From Tiliqua scincoides (lineage: Eukaryota > Chordata > Lepidosauria > Squamata > Scincidae), in NCBI RefSeq assembly GCF_035046505.1, contig NC_089822.1, positions 106,108,807 through 106,172,806 of the forward strand: a stretch of DNA of 64,000 nt. The letters run 5' to 3'. Below, in pieces: positions 30,801 through 64,000 of the stretch. How positions within the stretch are numbered: position 1 is the first letter of the stretch; each line of letters opens with the position of its first letter. The notes under the pieces are model-generated. The model searched no databases and was not told the origin of the DNA. It was given only the letters and a program-made list of their open reading frames with translations. A program made the position numbers and the translations under genes.

Positions 30801-32064
30801 TACTCCTACACTGCAGAGGGGATGGGTGAGGGGGAGCTTGTTTCCTTCCTGACACTTAATTATGCTTATCAGACTACAAGACAATTATGTAATTGCCTTG
30901 TAGTCAAACAATTTGGGTCCATCTAGCCCAGTGTTTTCCCCTCTACTGCTAGCAGCTCTGCAGAGCCTCAGGCAGGAGTCTTTCACAGCCTTACTACCTG
31001 TTTGCTAAGGATTGAGCCTGGGCCGTTCTAATGTGGAGTTATAGACACTTTTTCTAATTCTTCCTAAACTGTAGATCTCTGCTTTTCCTCCAGGTGGGAG
31101 CCTGCCAGTTTTGAATCCATTACCTTGAAGGCATATGTTGTTAATATGGACCAGACTCAGGGTAGAAAAGGTTAAAGTTTTCAGAAGTTCACAGTTGCAG
31201 CATAGGGAGGTGGGATTCAGACTCACAGCCAGAAGGGCAGAAAGAGGGAATAATTTTAGTGATGAGGCCACTGTGATACACTAGTTACACTCAAGGCAGC
31301 TTACCATACAAAATTACAAAGCAAGCAATAAAAAATATCAATAATATTAAACCATAGGAAAAAAATTTAAAAGCCAAAAGAAAGTTTATTGATTTAAATT
31401 TTTGTTTGTTTATAAAGGATGAACATTTTCTTATAAACCTATTTCTTAACTACTCATTAAAAGACAGGAAGCAAGATAGCTTTATGGTCTTACTGAAGAG
31501 AGTGTACCAAATTCTAGTCACAACAGTAGAATGTCTCATATCTTCAACCACTGAATTTCAGATCATGGGGAGTCAAGAGAGCTTTGCTTGCAGGTGATCC
31601 TTAAGATATTTTGAACCCAGACCATTCAGGGTCTGGAAGGTTAAGACCAGCACTTCTATTTTATCTTTTCACTGGTTTACATAATTGTTCTCCTTCCTCT
31701 TTTAATCCCCCCTGCTGCTGTTCTGAAATATATATTTTATATTTTTTAATTGTAATTGTTACTGTTACTATGTTAACACCTTTACTGTACAGCAAATATC
31801 TTGGGCCTATCAAGATCATTTTGAATCTTTGGAAAATACCATGTACAAATGCTTTGTTATTAAGGATGATAACTGAATGAAGCCAAATAGAATTAACCAA
31901 TGTAAAATCAAGGGGTCAGTGAACTGGCAGGCAATATTGCTAACTACTTGGTACTAATAAACTATGATGTTATTTCTAATATAGACCTCTTTTAACAGAT
32001 TCCTAGCTTCTCAGATAGAAAGCGATTTGGAGGTGCCTTTGCGAAGAGTCTTCACTATGACTGA
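9797..32064 (+). CDS. RABL3: RABL3, Rab-like protein 3 (8 coding exons, complete)
   Basis: Small GTPase of the Ras/Rab superfamily. Exons: 9797-9842, 15274-15365, 19376-19505, 23270-23384, 26135-26285, 28350-28421, 30177-30215, 31999-32064. All junctions have GT/AG and matching phases. The coding sum is 711 nt, or 236 aa plus stop, the same length as human. Seen: P-loop GDSGVGKSS (residues 13-21), WDVGG (65-69) in place of the usual DTAGQ, TKLD (147-150) for guanine recognition, and C-terminus KSLHYD. It lacks the prenylated Cys tail of true Rabs, which is a known trait of RABL3. Family knowledge: a dimeric atypical GTPase implicated in KRAS prenylation and lymphoid development. Differences from human are conservative (for example V to I at the exon 2/3 junction). 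Introns are full of repeats but the exons are undamaged. Confidence 0.97.
9865..9953 (+). mobile_element. 90-bp MITE (P90), diverged first member of a chain
   Basis: Core CTACTCAGAAGGAAGTCCC and the inverted GGGACTTACTTCCAGG are present. The left end is poorly preserved, and the right end GATAGCAGCC is followed by ATA and the next copy. Confidence 0.6.
9957..10046 (+). mobile_element. 90-bp MITE (P90), chain member
   Basis: 90 bp, CAGCCTAAGTC...GGATTGCAGCC, separated by exactly three bases (TCA) from the next copy. Confidence 0.8.
10050..10139 (+). mobile_element. 90-bp MITE (P90), chain member
   Basis: GAGCCCAATCC...GGATTACGCCG, 90 bp, with TCA on both sides (10047-10049 and 10140-10142). 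Confidence 0.85.
10233..10322 (+). mobile_element. 90-bp MITE (P90), chain member
   Basis: GATTCCAATCC...GGATTGCAACC, 90 bp. TTA on the left and TAA on the right, shared with the next copy. Confidence 0.8.
10326..10413 (+). mobile_element. 90-bp MITE (P90), chain member
   Basis: GAACCCAATCC...GGATTGCAGCC, 88 bp. Begins three bases after the previous copy and is followed by TTA. Confidence 0.8.
10414..11113. other. RABL3 intron 1 segment, nothing recognised
   Basis: AT-rich unique-looking intron DNA between the MITE chain and the LINE. No repeat ends, RNA gene or conserved frame seen. Confidence 0.5.
11127..11850 (+). promoter_or_regulatory. LINE 5' UTR, probable internal promoter
   Basis: Non-coding leader between the upstream target duplication and the long ORF. 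It starts with CTCCA-type repeats (11127-11170) and contains the block CCACCGGGTAGATGGGACTC at about 11250. By analogy with other non-LTR elements it should hold the element's promoter. No TATA box was noticed. Confidence 0.5.
11851..14577 (+). CDS. LINE ORF: APE endonuclease plus reverse transcriptase (908 codons)
   Basis: Endonuclease motifs: LGTWNVRTM (residues about 10-18), [28 protein letters not shown] and DTDHSLV, the last holding the catalytic DH pair. Reverse transcriptase motifs: [73 protein letters not shown] and catalytic [11 protein letters not shown]. The frame ends at 14577 after an out-of-frame tail (from about residue 860). The real C-terminus continues in another frame at 14474-15070, so a single frameshift near 14410-14475 has cut off the C-terminal domain. 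The first in-frame ATG at 11851 is taken as the start because the GTWNVRT motif follows closely. Confidence 0.9.
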   Translation: MQQKTPALKLGTWNVRTMTPGFSDDLQEIDDARKTAVIDMELSRLQMDIVALQETRRPDSGSVKERNFSFFWQGKPPNETREHGVGFAVRNTLLESIIPPTVGSERILSLQLQSSAGPVALISAYALTLSSPAEAKDKFYDDLATTIKKIPVKELLFILGDFNARVGADNSSWPTCLGQFGTGKMNENGQRLLEFCCHHGLCVSNTFFNTKPQHRVSWRHPRSKHWHQLDLILSRRSSLPSIKITRSYHGAACDTDHSLVCSRVKLQAKRLYHTKKEGRRRIDTSKTRDQRKVEEFARALEESLPAPADANASNRWEHFKNTIYNTALSLFGKRTNKTADWFEAHSEELTPVIEEKRRAQAAYKACPSERNLQVLRAAHSKVQQAARRCANDYWLQLCSQIQIAADTGNIKGMYDGIKQALGPTQKKIAPLKSAAGEVIQDRAQQMERWVQHYSELYSRENVVTEEALNNIECLPVLEELDSEPTLEELHVALDSLAFGKAPGKDSIPAEVLKCCKEIIVTELHEILCLCWRESGVPQDMRDANIITLYKNKGDRGDCNNYHGISLLSVVGKLFAQVALKRLQVLAESVYPESQCGFRANRSTTDTVFSLRQLQEKCREQRQPLFISFIDLIKAFDLVSRDGLFKILPKIGCPPRLLSIIRSFHKDMKGTVVFDGSTSDPFDIRSGVKQGCVLAPTLFGIFFAVMLKQAFGTATEGIYLRTRSDGKLFNLSRLRAKSKVQLKCLRDFLFADDAAVTAHSAKDLQQLMDRFSKACQDFGLTISLKKTQVMVQDVDSPPCITISAHELEVVHDFVYLGSTISDTLSLDTELNKRVGKAATTFSRLTKRVWSNKKLTEPYQDPGLQSLRPEYTSVLQRVMDSPLTTGEETERFPHALPPTHSLHHLAGQSS
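14474..15070 (+). CDS. LINE ORF C-terminal segment, displaced by a frameshift
   Basis: Continues the same polyprotein in a different frame: [52 protein letters not shown], then a Cys/His finger ([19 protein letters not shown], ending TRRC). Such GHVxRM-GRP-zinc finger tails are typical of this LINE group. Only the frame change near 14410-14475 separates it from the RT domain. Confidence 0.88.
   Translation: MSWTLRSQQERKLNAFHMRCLLRILCITWQDKVPNNTVLECAGIPSMYALLKQRHLRWLGHVVRMDDGRIPKDFLYGELVQGKRPTGRPQLRYKDICKRDLKALGMNLNKWETLASERPAWRQAVQHGLSQFEETLGQQTEAKRQRRKAHRQGDRPGTDCTCSRCGRDCHSRIGLFSHTRRCARTTFQSLSHTIVFRD
15274..15365 (+). CDS. RABL3: RABL3 coding exon 2
   Basis: Encodes the second half of the P-loop ([11 protein letters not shown]) through [13 protein letters not shown]. 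Acceptor TTGCAG, donor CGG/GTAGGC. Confidence 0.96.
15815..16080. repeat. Degenerate tandem repeat with ATGCCACACACAA / TTGCAAACATGC units
   Basis: Blocks such as CATGCCACACAC, TTTGCAAACATGCATTG and ATGTGCCACGACATG recur every 30-40 bp, with strong alternation of TGCA and CACA steps. The copies are old and diverged and the period is not constant. Confidence 0.55.
16357..16535. mobile_element. Inverted-repeat MITE (M180)
   Basis: GCGCGCAATCC...GGATTTGGGCC with extended inverted arms (AATCCTAACCCACTTTCC against GAAAAGTGGGTTAGGATT). TAT is duplicated at 16354-16356 and 16536-16538. Confidence 0.92.
16640..17041 (+). mobile_element. L2-type LINE 3' end
   Basis: Matches the 3' part of the L2 copy at 28490-30091: the AAGGCCTTCTCAGTAATGGC block near 16680, GAGACCTGAAG, a poly-T/AT stretch, then GTTGTAGCTGCCTTGGGTGCC and GGTGGGATATAAATAAATA. 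5'-truncated. Confidence 0.8.
17866..18130 (+). mobile_element. MIR-like SINE / L2-related fragment
   Basis: Contains a MIR-type core (GTGGTCTTAGGCAAGCCAGTCACTT) preceded by a tRNA-like region (GGCTGAGTGGCTTAGATAGAGC, GGTTGAAATCC). An L2-like stretch (TTTATATACTGTATGTGGTTTTTCAGCAATG) follows. Old and diverged. Confidence 0.55.
19194..19277. repeat. Perfect 42-bp tandem duplication
   Basis: CAGGATCCAACCCAGTAATT and following bases, 42 bp, occur twice without a mismatch (19194-19235 and 19236-19277). It ends 98 bp before RABL3 exon 3. Identity of the two units points to a recent event or an assembly duplication. Confidence 0.95.
19376..19505 (+). CDS. RABL3: RABL3 coding exon 3
   Basis: Encodes [20 protein letters not shown] through FYNSVN plus one base, including the WDVGG motif. 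Acceptor TATCAG after a long T tract. The donor G/GTAACG is slightly non-consensus at +5. Confidence 0.96.
19875..20331 (+). mobile_element. hAT non-autonomous element (hAT-a), copy 3
   Basis: CAGGGGTACCCAAACCC...TTTGGACACCCCTG with a perfect 8-bp target duplication GTCCAAAG at 19867-19874 and 20332-20339. Confidence 0.95.
20765..22118 (+). mobile_element. Composite interspersed repeat (family X), copy 1
   Basis: Same sequence as 39940-41640 in opposite orientation. Landmarks in order: AGGTCAATC...AAGTCGA...GCAGATTTTGAG, a conserved AACCCACCACTAATTGTTACC, a nested hAT element at 21081-21598, a P90-like core near 21745, and an end GAGTATCTATGGTAG. The superfamily is not assigned. Confidence 0.8.
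21081..21598 (+). mobile_element. hAT-type element nested in family X, copy 1
   Basis: Terminal repeats CAATGGTTCCCAACCTGG and TTTGGGAACCACTG match the CAGTGGTTCCC hAT terminus. The same element sits at the same place in the second family X copy (40795-41312), so it inserted before family X spread, or is part of it. Confidence 0.75.
23270..23384 (+). CDS. RABL3: RABL3 coding exon 4
   Basis: Encodes [19 protein letters not shown] through VPSGVVVTN and part of Gly. Acceptor TTTTAG, donor GG/GTGAGT. Confidence 0.96.
24032..24254. mobile_element. Inverted-repeat MITE (M180) with internal minisatellite
   Basis: GGACCCAGTCC...GGATTGGGCCC with arms CCTATCCCATTTTCCAGCAC against the TGGAAAATAGGATAGGATT complement. 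TTCCCATACCTTAAGGAGGCC is repeated three times at about 24096-24166. Flanks are GTA and TTA, so the target duplication is imperfect. Confidence 0.85.
24258..24414 (+). mobile_element. Partial relative of the CCAATCC-type MITEs
   Basis: Starts GAGCCCGATCC exactly three bases (TTA) after the preceding MITE. It continues as unique-looking sequence to the hAT boundary, and its right end could not be placed. Confidence 0.45.
24423..25118 (+). mobile_element. hAT-type element (family hAT-b) with GC-rich hairpin interior
   Basis: Left end CAGTGGTATTCAAACTAGGG, right end GAGTTTGAAAACCGCAG. Target duplication CATTAGAG (24415-24422) / CACTAGAG (25119-25126), 7 of 8 matching. The interior has a GC-rich unit repeated with a period near 184 bp (GGCTGCAGGG at 24549 and 24733) and a long symmetric inverted repeat at 24731-25002. 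A short relative is at 27013-27290. Confidence 0.88.
24731..25002. repeat. Long inverted repeat, arms about 113 bp, loop 46 bp
   Basis: 24731-24843 is an imperfect reverse complement of 24890-25002, with arms symmetric around 24866.5 and no net indel. The inner 26 bp (24818-24843 against 24890-24915, starting CCCCAGGTCAGGGAAAGGG) are perfect. Confidence 0.88.
26135..26285 (+). CDS. RABL3: RABL3 coding exon 5
   Basis: Encodes [20 protein letters not shown] through [10 protein letters not shown], with the guanine-recognition TKLD at residues 147-150. Acceptor CAAAG, donor CTG/GTTTGT. Confidence 0.96.
27013..27290 (-). mobile_element. hAT-type element (hAT-b), short copy inside CR1
   Basis: CAGCGGTTTTCAGG...CAGTTTGAAAAGCCCTG, with a perfect 8-bp target duplication CCTTACAC at 27005-27012 and 27291-27298. 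Its right half is the reverse complement of the left end of 24423-25118 (CCCCTTAAGGGG, GCCTCTGCC). Confidence 0.95.
27746..27908. mobile_element. Inverted-repeat MITE (M180) inside CR1
   Basis: GGGCCCAGTCC...AGATTGGGCCC, 163 bp, TTA duplicated at 27743-27745 and 27909-27911. CR1 3' sequence resumes directly after it. Confidence 0.92.
28350..28421 (+). CDS. RABL3: RABL3 coding exon 6
   Basis: Encodes 24 residues from [17 protein letters not shown] to RFFDK. Acceptor TTTCAG, donor AAG/GTGAGA. Identical to human over this stretch. Confidence 0.97.
28490..30091 (+). mobile_element. L2-clade LINE, 5'-truncated, open RT frame
   Basis: An open frame running to 29812 encodes [41 protein letters not shown], catalytic [11 protein letters not shown], and the L2-type end [20 protein letters not shown] and [10 protein letters not shown]. 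The 3' end is GCCGCCTTGAGTCCCTTCGG, GGCGGGATAAAAATAAA and a (TTA)n tail at about 30074-30091. The upstream half is missing. It lies in RABL3 intron 6 in sense orientation, 70 bp or more after exon 6. The RT frame has no internal stop, so the copy is fairly young. Confidence 0.9.
30177..30215 (+). CDS. RABL3: RABL3 coding exon 7
   Basis: A 39-nt exon encoding [13 protein letters not shown]. Acceptor TTTAG, donor CAG/GTATGT. Confidence 0.96.
30216..31998. other. RABL3: RABL3 intron 7
   Basis: Contains a Tigger/mariner-like element at about 30361-30773. The remaining 1.2 kb shows no repeat I can name. Confidence 0.6.
30361..30773. mobile_element. Tigger/mariner-like MITE
   Basis: The left end (AGTCAGTTCTTTTTATCCAC) and right end (TTTGGTATCCGCAGAGGTTC ... 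GTCAGGCTGTA) resemble the inverted CAGTnnnnCCTCCGTATCCGC termini of Tigger-like elements. The interior repeats AGGCTG..GCATG-type blocks. Exact ends and the TA duplication are unclear. Confidence 0.5.
31999..32064 (+). CDS. RABL3: RABL3 coding exon 8 and stop
   Basis: Encodes [20 protein letters not shown], then D and TGA at 32062-32064. Acceptor AACAG. There is no C-terminal Cys, as in other RABL3 proteins. Confidence 0.97.
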   Translation: MPSFSDRKRFGGAFAKSLHYD

Positions 32065-32385
32065 CCTTCACTTACCATCCACAGACTGGAAAATATTTCA
32101 CTTTTATTGCAACATTCCAGCTGCAGATGCTGGTGCTTAGCAAAATCAGGTTCTGTAGTACATAAGTCAACAAGACTCTTCAGAGACTTGTCATTTTGAA
32201 GAAAGAAGTTTTTTTCCCCATATTCTCTGGAGATTCGTTGCTTTTTATTCCTTTGGAAATGTGAGACCTTCTGGATGGAATGCAATGAATACGCTGTATT
32301 TTTATGCATCGTGAAAGATTTCTGACTTCCATGCCTAGCAGAATGATGATGTGCTGAGGGGGATTCTAAAAATAACTCAGAAATT

Positions 32386-32391
32386 ATTAAA
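32386..32391 (+). terminator. RABL3: Candidate RABL3 polyadenylation signal ATTAAA
   Basis: ATTAAA lies 322 nt after the stop codon. AATAAA at about 32734 is a second candidate giving a longer 3' UTR. Sequence alone does not decide between them. Confidence 0.45.
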
Positions 32392-33506
32392 GATTTATGA
32401 GATAAAAATGTCAGTGTTTATTTCATTTTCCAAAGGAGGCTTTGCACTGATTGCAATCTCTTTCTAAGGGGACTTTATATTTAAAATATTTGAGCAACCA
32501 AGAGCTGCTCAAAGTGAAGGAAATGGGAAAAGGTCTGGAAAATGAGTGTGAAAATCAGTGACATAATTTTTTTGTCATTGACATGGTGTTTTGTTTTTTT
32601 AAGAAATGAATGCAGAAGTATATTTACTATTCTGGTAAATATATTTTGCATTCTATCAAAGGAAATGTGCATTTATGCAGAGTATAGTTGGAATGTATTA
32701 TTATTTAGTTAGAATGTTTATATACAACTTTTTAATAAAAAAAAAGTTACAATTTCCCTCTGTCAAACAGACAAAAAAACCGCCCTTTAAAAGGTGCCTC
32801 TTCCTAGAATACTAGGAGCAGAAGGTTGGGCAAGATTGTGAAGGTTGACATGTTAATAATAAGATTGCTCTATTAAATTGAATGTTTTAGGAAGTGTCTT
32901 TTTTTTTTTTTTAAAGAGTTTACTGTCCTGCAGGAACTTGCTCCATTCAATGGATGCTTTCAGTGTCTTTTACACTGAGTAATATCTTTTATTTATTTAA
33001 AAGATTTATATACCACTTACGTAAAACTCAGTGGTGTACAACAGAGAGATGAAGTGTACAGATGATAAAACACCAAATAAAAGGATTAAAATCCAGAAAA
33101 ACAATTAAAAATTTGTATCTGTTATTTGGTTGAAGCATCTTTTGTTCACTATCCTTTTGGGAAAATTGCTTAATTCTTATGGTGGTTTCACTCACAATAA
33201 AATTCCAAATGATGAAAAAAGAATATTAGAAAGTCGCTTGGGGCATCACCGGCAGGGATTGCCCACAGGAGTCCAATAAGGTAGCACTAGGGTCACAACA
33301 GGAGGATGAAGTCATATCCTGAATAGAAAGACCTCAATATTTTGGTATATGAATGTTGCTTTCATGCAGTATCCAGTAGATCCAATAGTAGCATGATTGC
33401 ATATTGAGGGCTCCTCGGTTTTGTCAGAACAACTTGCAGTGTTGTTTCTTTTAAAATTTTAGTAGTTGTTGTAAGTCTTCTTGGTTCCAGACTCATCACC
33501 TTGAGG

Positions 33507-35290
33507 CCCAATCCTGTTCAGATACTACACTGACATTGCATGGATGTTGGTGTGATGCCTGTCAAATCCCAAGTCCATCCAGCAAGGGAAAGGAAAGAGT
33601 GCAGCCTGTTCAGCAACAACACTGGCATCCCCAGCAACCATTATGTCACCCAGACACAATTGCTGGCCTCCACCACAGTACCACAACAGCCCTGTGAATG
33701 AGCCGCTCATGGATAGTAGTCACCTGGCAACTAAGCTATGCTGCACAGGAGCCCCCTAAACCCATCTGCCAAACTGCCAGCCAAGCCCATACCCAGACAC
33801 CTGCCCCAGCCCCACTGTATCTAGCACAGCCTGACAAAGCCAGTCAAGCTTCACTGCCCCAAGAAAGCCATGTGGGCCATGATACCAGCCAGATCTGCAA
33901 CTCTCAGGGATGCAATAGAACCTAGCTCTGAGGACACCTCCAGAGAATCGGCCTGACAGCAGCATACATGACTGAGGAGACCAAAGAATTGCGCTGCCAT
34001 CAAGGCCCATGGCCACCATGCCCATAGGCAGGTGGCCAGAGCAGTGCCCACATCTGCGAAGCTGGCATGCTTCCTCCCTGTTGGCCTTGGGGAACGGGAT
34101 GCCTTACTATGCCATTTCTGTTCCACTTGCAGTTTCTGCAATCAGCACCACCTGCTGGCTGGCCAGAGGCAATTGGCAGCAGGCCTCAGGCACATTTAGC
34201 CAGCAGAGAGATGTCCAGCTTCAGCTGTCCAATGGGGGGGCAGCACCTCACCAGCATGGGCTGAGGCCTAGGGGAGATCTGAAGGAGCTCCCTGCCACTG
34301 GGGCAGCATCCCAGGAGCATGGACCTTATACACCCGGAAACCATGCTGGAGGCCAGCTGTCATGGCCTCATCAGTACCCAGGCACATTCACTGATTTTGT
34401 GGTGGCCTTTGGCAAACCACCACTGGCCCAGTGACTGACATCCTCCACCTCTTGCCGCCGCCCCCCGACTGATGCTGCCTTTCCCTGACCTGCCCTTATT
34501 GCTCCTCCCTGGGTTTCACATGGAGTGACTGTGGCCCCTGCATCTGTATCTTCCTTGAGGAAGGGTGACTTGCTGTCAGGGGATTGCCCTTGGACCTCTC
34601 TGGGTGGCCTTTGCATAGGCTAATGGGCCAACCGCATGACATGGGACACCTTCTGCAGCAGTCCACCTATCCATTTGTATCTTTGTGTGGGTGCCTACCC
34701 ATCTCCCAGTGGCCATTGTGCATATGGTACCACCCACTTTGGGATCCTCAGGGGCACTTGATGGCATAGCCATTGGTGTGCAACCCTCTCTGTCCTATAC
34801 CTGCCTGCCAGACATAATGGTGGCTGGGAACAGTGGGCTCATTACAACTAGAGAGTCTTTCCTCTCCCACTTGGGGCTGTAGATGTTGGGAGGCTGGGCC
34901 CTGCAGGCCCTTGCAGTCCCTCCCTGGGGATAGCTGAGGCAGGGAACTACTGGGGAGATTCCTGTCCACCAACAAAGATGCCTGTCCACCAACAAAGAGA
35001 TGAGACGTGATCCATTCAAAGTTTTTATAGAATGGTTTCCGTGACAGGCCAGCATCTGAAAGAGAAACACAAAGGTGGATTTGTCCTTCATCTCTTCCCA
35101 GGAGGGGTGTTGGGCCATTGCAAGTTACCCAACAGACAACCAAATAACAAGTCCCAGTGAGGCCTGGCTGCATCAGTTGGTTCACTGCCTGCTGTGGAAT
35201 TTGAAATGCTACAAGGGCCTGATTGGAACAGACAGCTTTGTGACATTGCTGAGCTGAACTCACCTAAAGACCTCTTGTTTTGCAGCCCTT
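33507..35290. other. GC-rich block with internal inverted similarity, unassigned
   Basis: Markedly richer in GC than its surroundings. It begins with GGCCCAATCCTG, the terminal motif of the MITE group in this window. CCCAGCAACCATTATGTC near 33630 is matched inverted by GACATAATGGTGGCTGGG near 34813. No conserved protein was recognised; the frames here are probably by chance. It may be a large relative of the CCAATCC MITEs, but the right end was not found. Confidence 0.35.
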
Positions 35291-35371
35291 TGTTAACTTT
35301 TTTTCTGTAGCTCCATCACTTTACTGGCTCATGTTCAACTTGTGGTCCATTAAAGCTACATGCTTACCTTA

Positions 35372-35433
35372 GCAAAAATCCCACTGAACGCAGTGGGGCT
35401 TACCTCTGAATAAAGATACCTAGGATTGTGCTG
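35372..35433 (-). mobile_element. 90-bp MITE (P90), truncated, inverted
   Basis: CAGTGGGGCTTACCTCTGAATAAAGA and TAGGATTGTGCTG match the reverse P90. The left third is missing. Flanks are TTA / TAA. Confidence 0.65.
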
Positions 35434-36080
35434 TAAGACACCTACAGCCCAATCCTATTGGGCTCCCCCACCCCCACTCAGCCATAAAGCAGCTGTAAAG
35501 CTGTCTTCTCTTTGAAGACCAGTTGACCAGTTTGTGTCCAGTCTTGAGACTAAATGTCATTCAGGATTTAATAAAAATATTTGATGTTTAATTAAAATCA
35601 AATGTTTAAAACACTGACATGATTTCACATTAAAAGAACAATTTGGTCAGCTGTAACAGCAGTCTATTCACACAGGTCAATCAGCAATTAGAGTGTTCCA
35701 GTATGTTACCACTGTGTTGTCATGTTTCATCCCAGATTGGAAGAAAATGTCCCTCACTAAAATGGTTTCTTGTCACTTCATGGAACAAAAAGTGCTAAAA
35801 TTGATTATTTTAAATGCATGCTTTAATCTTATGGTTTTAATTAGTTTTGTCACAACACTAAGCATTTCTTATTGCTTTTTAAAATTGTGAATGTTTCTAT
35901 ATTTCTCCATGGTTAGAGTTTGATTACCCCTTGATAATATCAGCTGAAATAAAATTACTGCTGAATAAGTTGCACCTCCCCTTCCCAAATTTTTTCTTAT
36001 TGGGACGATCTGCAAAGATCAATCCTTTGGTTGTCCCCAGAAGAGAGAGGCTGTTTCTGATTAAACCCAGGCTCTGTTGA

Positions 36081-36087
36081 GTAAACA
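36081..36087 (+). promoter_or_regulatory. HGD: Forkhead-like site upstream of HGD
   Basis: GTAAACA, a FOXA-type core, lies about 190 bp upstream of the HGD start codon. HGD is liver-enriched, so a liver factor site is plausible, but a 7-bp match alone is weak. No TATA box was identified. Confidence 0.25.
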
Positions 36088-36273
36088 GTTTTGAAATATC
36101 CTTGGACTTTCTCACTTGCAGAGGAGAGTTTACCGCTGCACTGCCTTTACTCTCTCTGCTTGCTGCCACAAGAAAATCAACAAGAATACTTTATCCTTGA
36201 CAACTCACTGTCAATCTTTAGGGCAAAACATCTTGCTGAGTTTTTGCAACTATCCTGTGAAATTGAGGAAAGA

Positions 36274-63731
<27,458 letters not shown>

Positions 63732-64000
63732 GTAAGGTGCTGTAGGTACTATGGAGCCTCAAATCTAAGTGACAAAGTGGTTCAATCAAGCAGCAGATCT
63801 ATGGAAGAGGTGTTGTTGTTGTTGTTTTTAAAAAAGGCAAGTAACAGAGCCTGAGAGCCATCATAGAGTCACTCCTAGGTCTTCACATGGAAGATTGGAA
63901 TTGGAAGATTAGAGCAGTAACAGATCTAGGTAGCTAGAGAAGGAGCCCTATTATCAAGAGGAGATAGCTTCTAACTAGGGATGTGAGATCTAGGGAGCTT
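63732..64000. other. HGD: Start of HGD intron 13
   Basis: A short (GTT)n run near 63811-63824. No further coding sequence before the window ends. Confidence 0.6.

Larger units (their letters stand above)
32065..36090. other. RABL3 3' UTR and intergenic region
   Basis: AT-rich 3' UTR to about 32400 or 32750, an L2-like tail near 32980-33110 (TTTATATACCACTTACGTAAAA), a GC-rich unassigned block (33507-35290), a P90 fragment (35372-35433), then about 650 bp of AT-rich DNA before HGD. No host gene seen. Confidence 0.7.

Noticed and set aside
34748-35263. 171-codon minus-strand open frame between RABL3 and HGD
   Set aside because: No recognised domain, no splice or promoter context, GC-rich composition and competing frames on both strands.

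Overview
The window is vertebrate nuclear DNA and carries two host genes on the + strand: all of RABL3 (Rab-like small GTPase 3; coding exons 9797-32064) and most of HGD (homogentisate 1,2-dioxygenase; coding exons 1-13 at 36274-63731, with the last exon beyond the right edge). The RABL3-then-HGD order in the same orientation matches the human 3q13 arrangement as I remember it. Both proteins could be read exon by exon with GT/AG junctions and consistent phases. Their lengths (236 aa for RABL3; 396 of about 445 aa for HGD) match the human proteins without gaps.

The repeat content suggests a squamate reptile (lizard, gecko, skink or snake). It has CR1 and L2-type LINEs with intact-looking reverse transcriptase frames, an APE-endonuclease LINE with a GTWNVRT motif, many hAT-type MITEs, and very many copies of short elements bounded by CCCAATCC...GGATTGGG. 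This is an inference from repeats, not a species identification.

Layout: 1-9640 is repeat-rich 5' flank (CR1 end, a minus-strand jockey-like LINE, a CR1 flanked by copies of a GC-rich 99-bp repeat, a LINE ORF1-like remnant, hAT copies). At 9640-9796 is a TATA-less promoter with two CCAAT boxes and a GC box. RABL3 introns hold a chain of 90-bp MITEs, a full-length LINE with 13-bp target duplications (intron 1), L2 and CR1 copies, and hAT elements. About 4 kb of intergenic DNA separates the genes. HGD intron 1 is about 7.7 kb and most later introns carry MITEs or LINE pieces.

The most interesting signal is a related set of non-autonomous DNA elements (about 90, 160-220 and 440-570 bp) that share terminal CCAATCC / GGATTGG motifs and make 3-bp target duplications (TTA, TAT, AAT, TGA, TCA, TAC). 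They repeatedly insert directly against, or inside, one another, giving chains separated by exactly 3 bp and one clear nested case. RABL3 and HGD themselves are ordinary conserved housekeeping and liver-metabolism genes with no known functional link.
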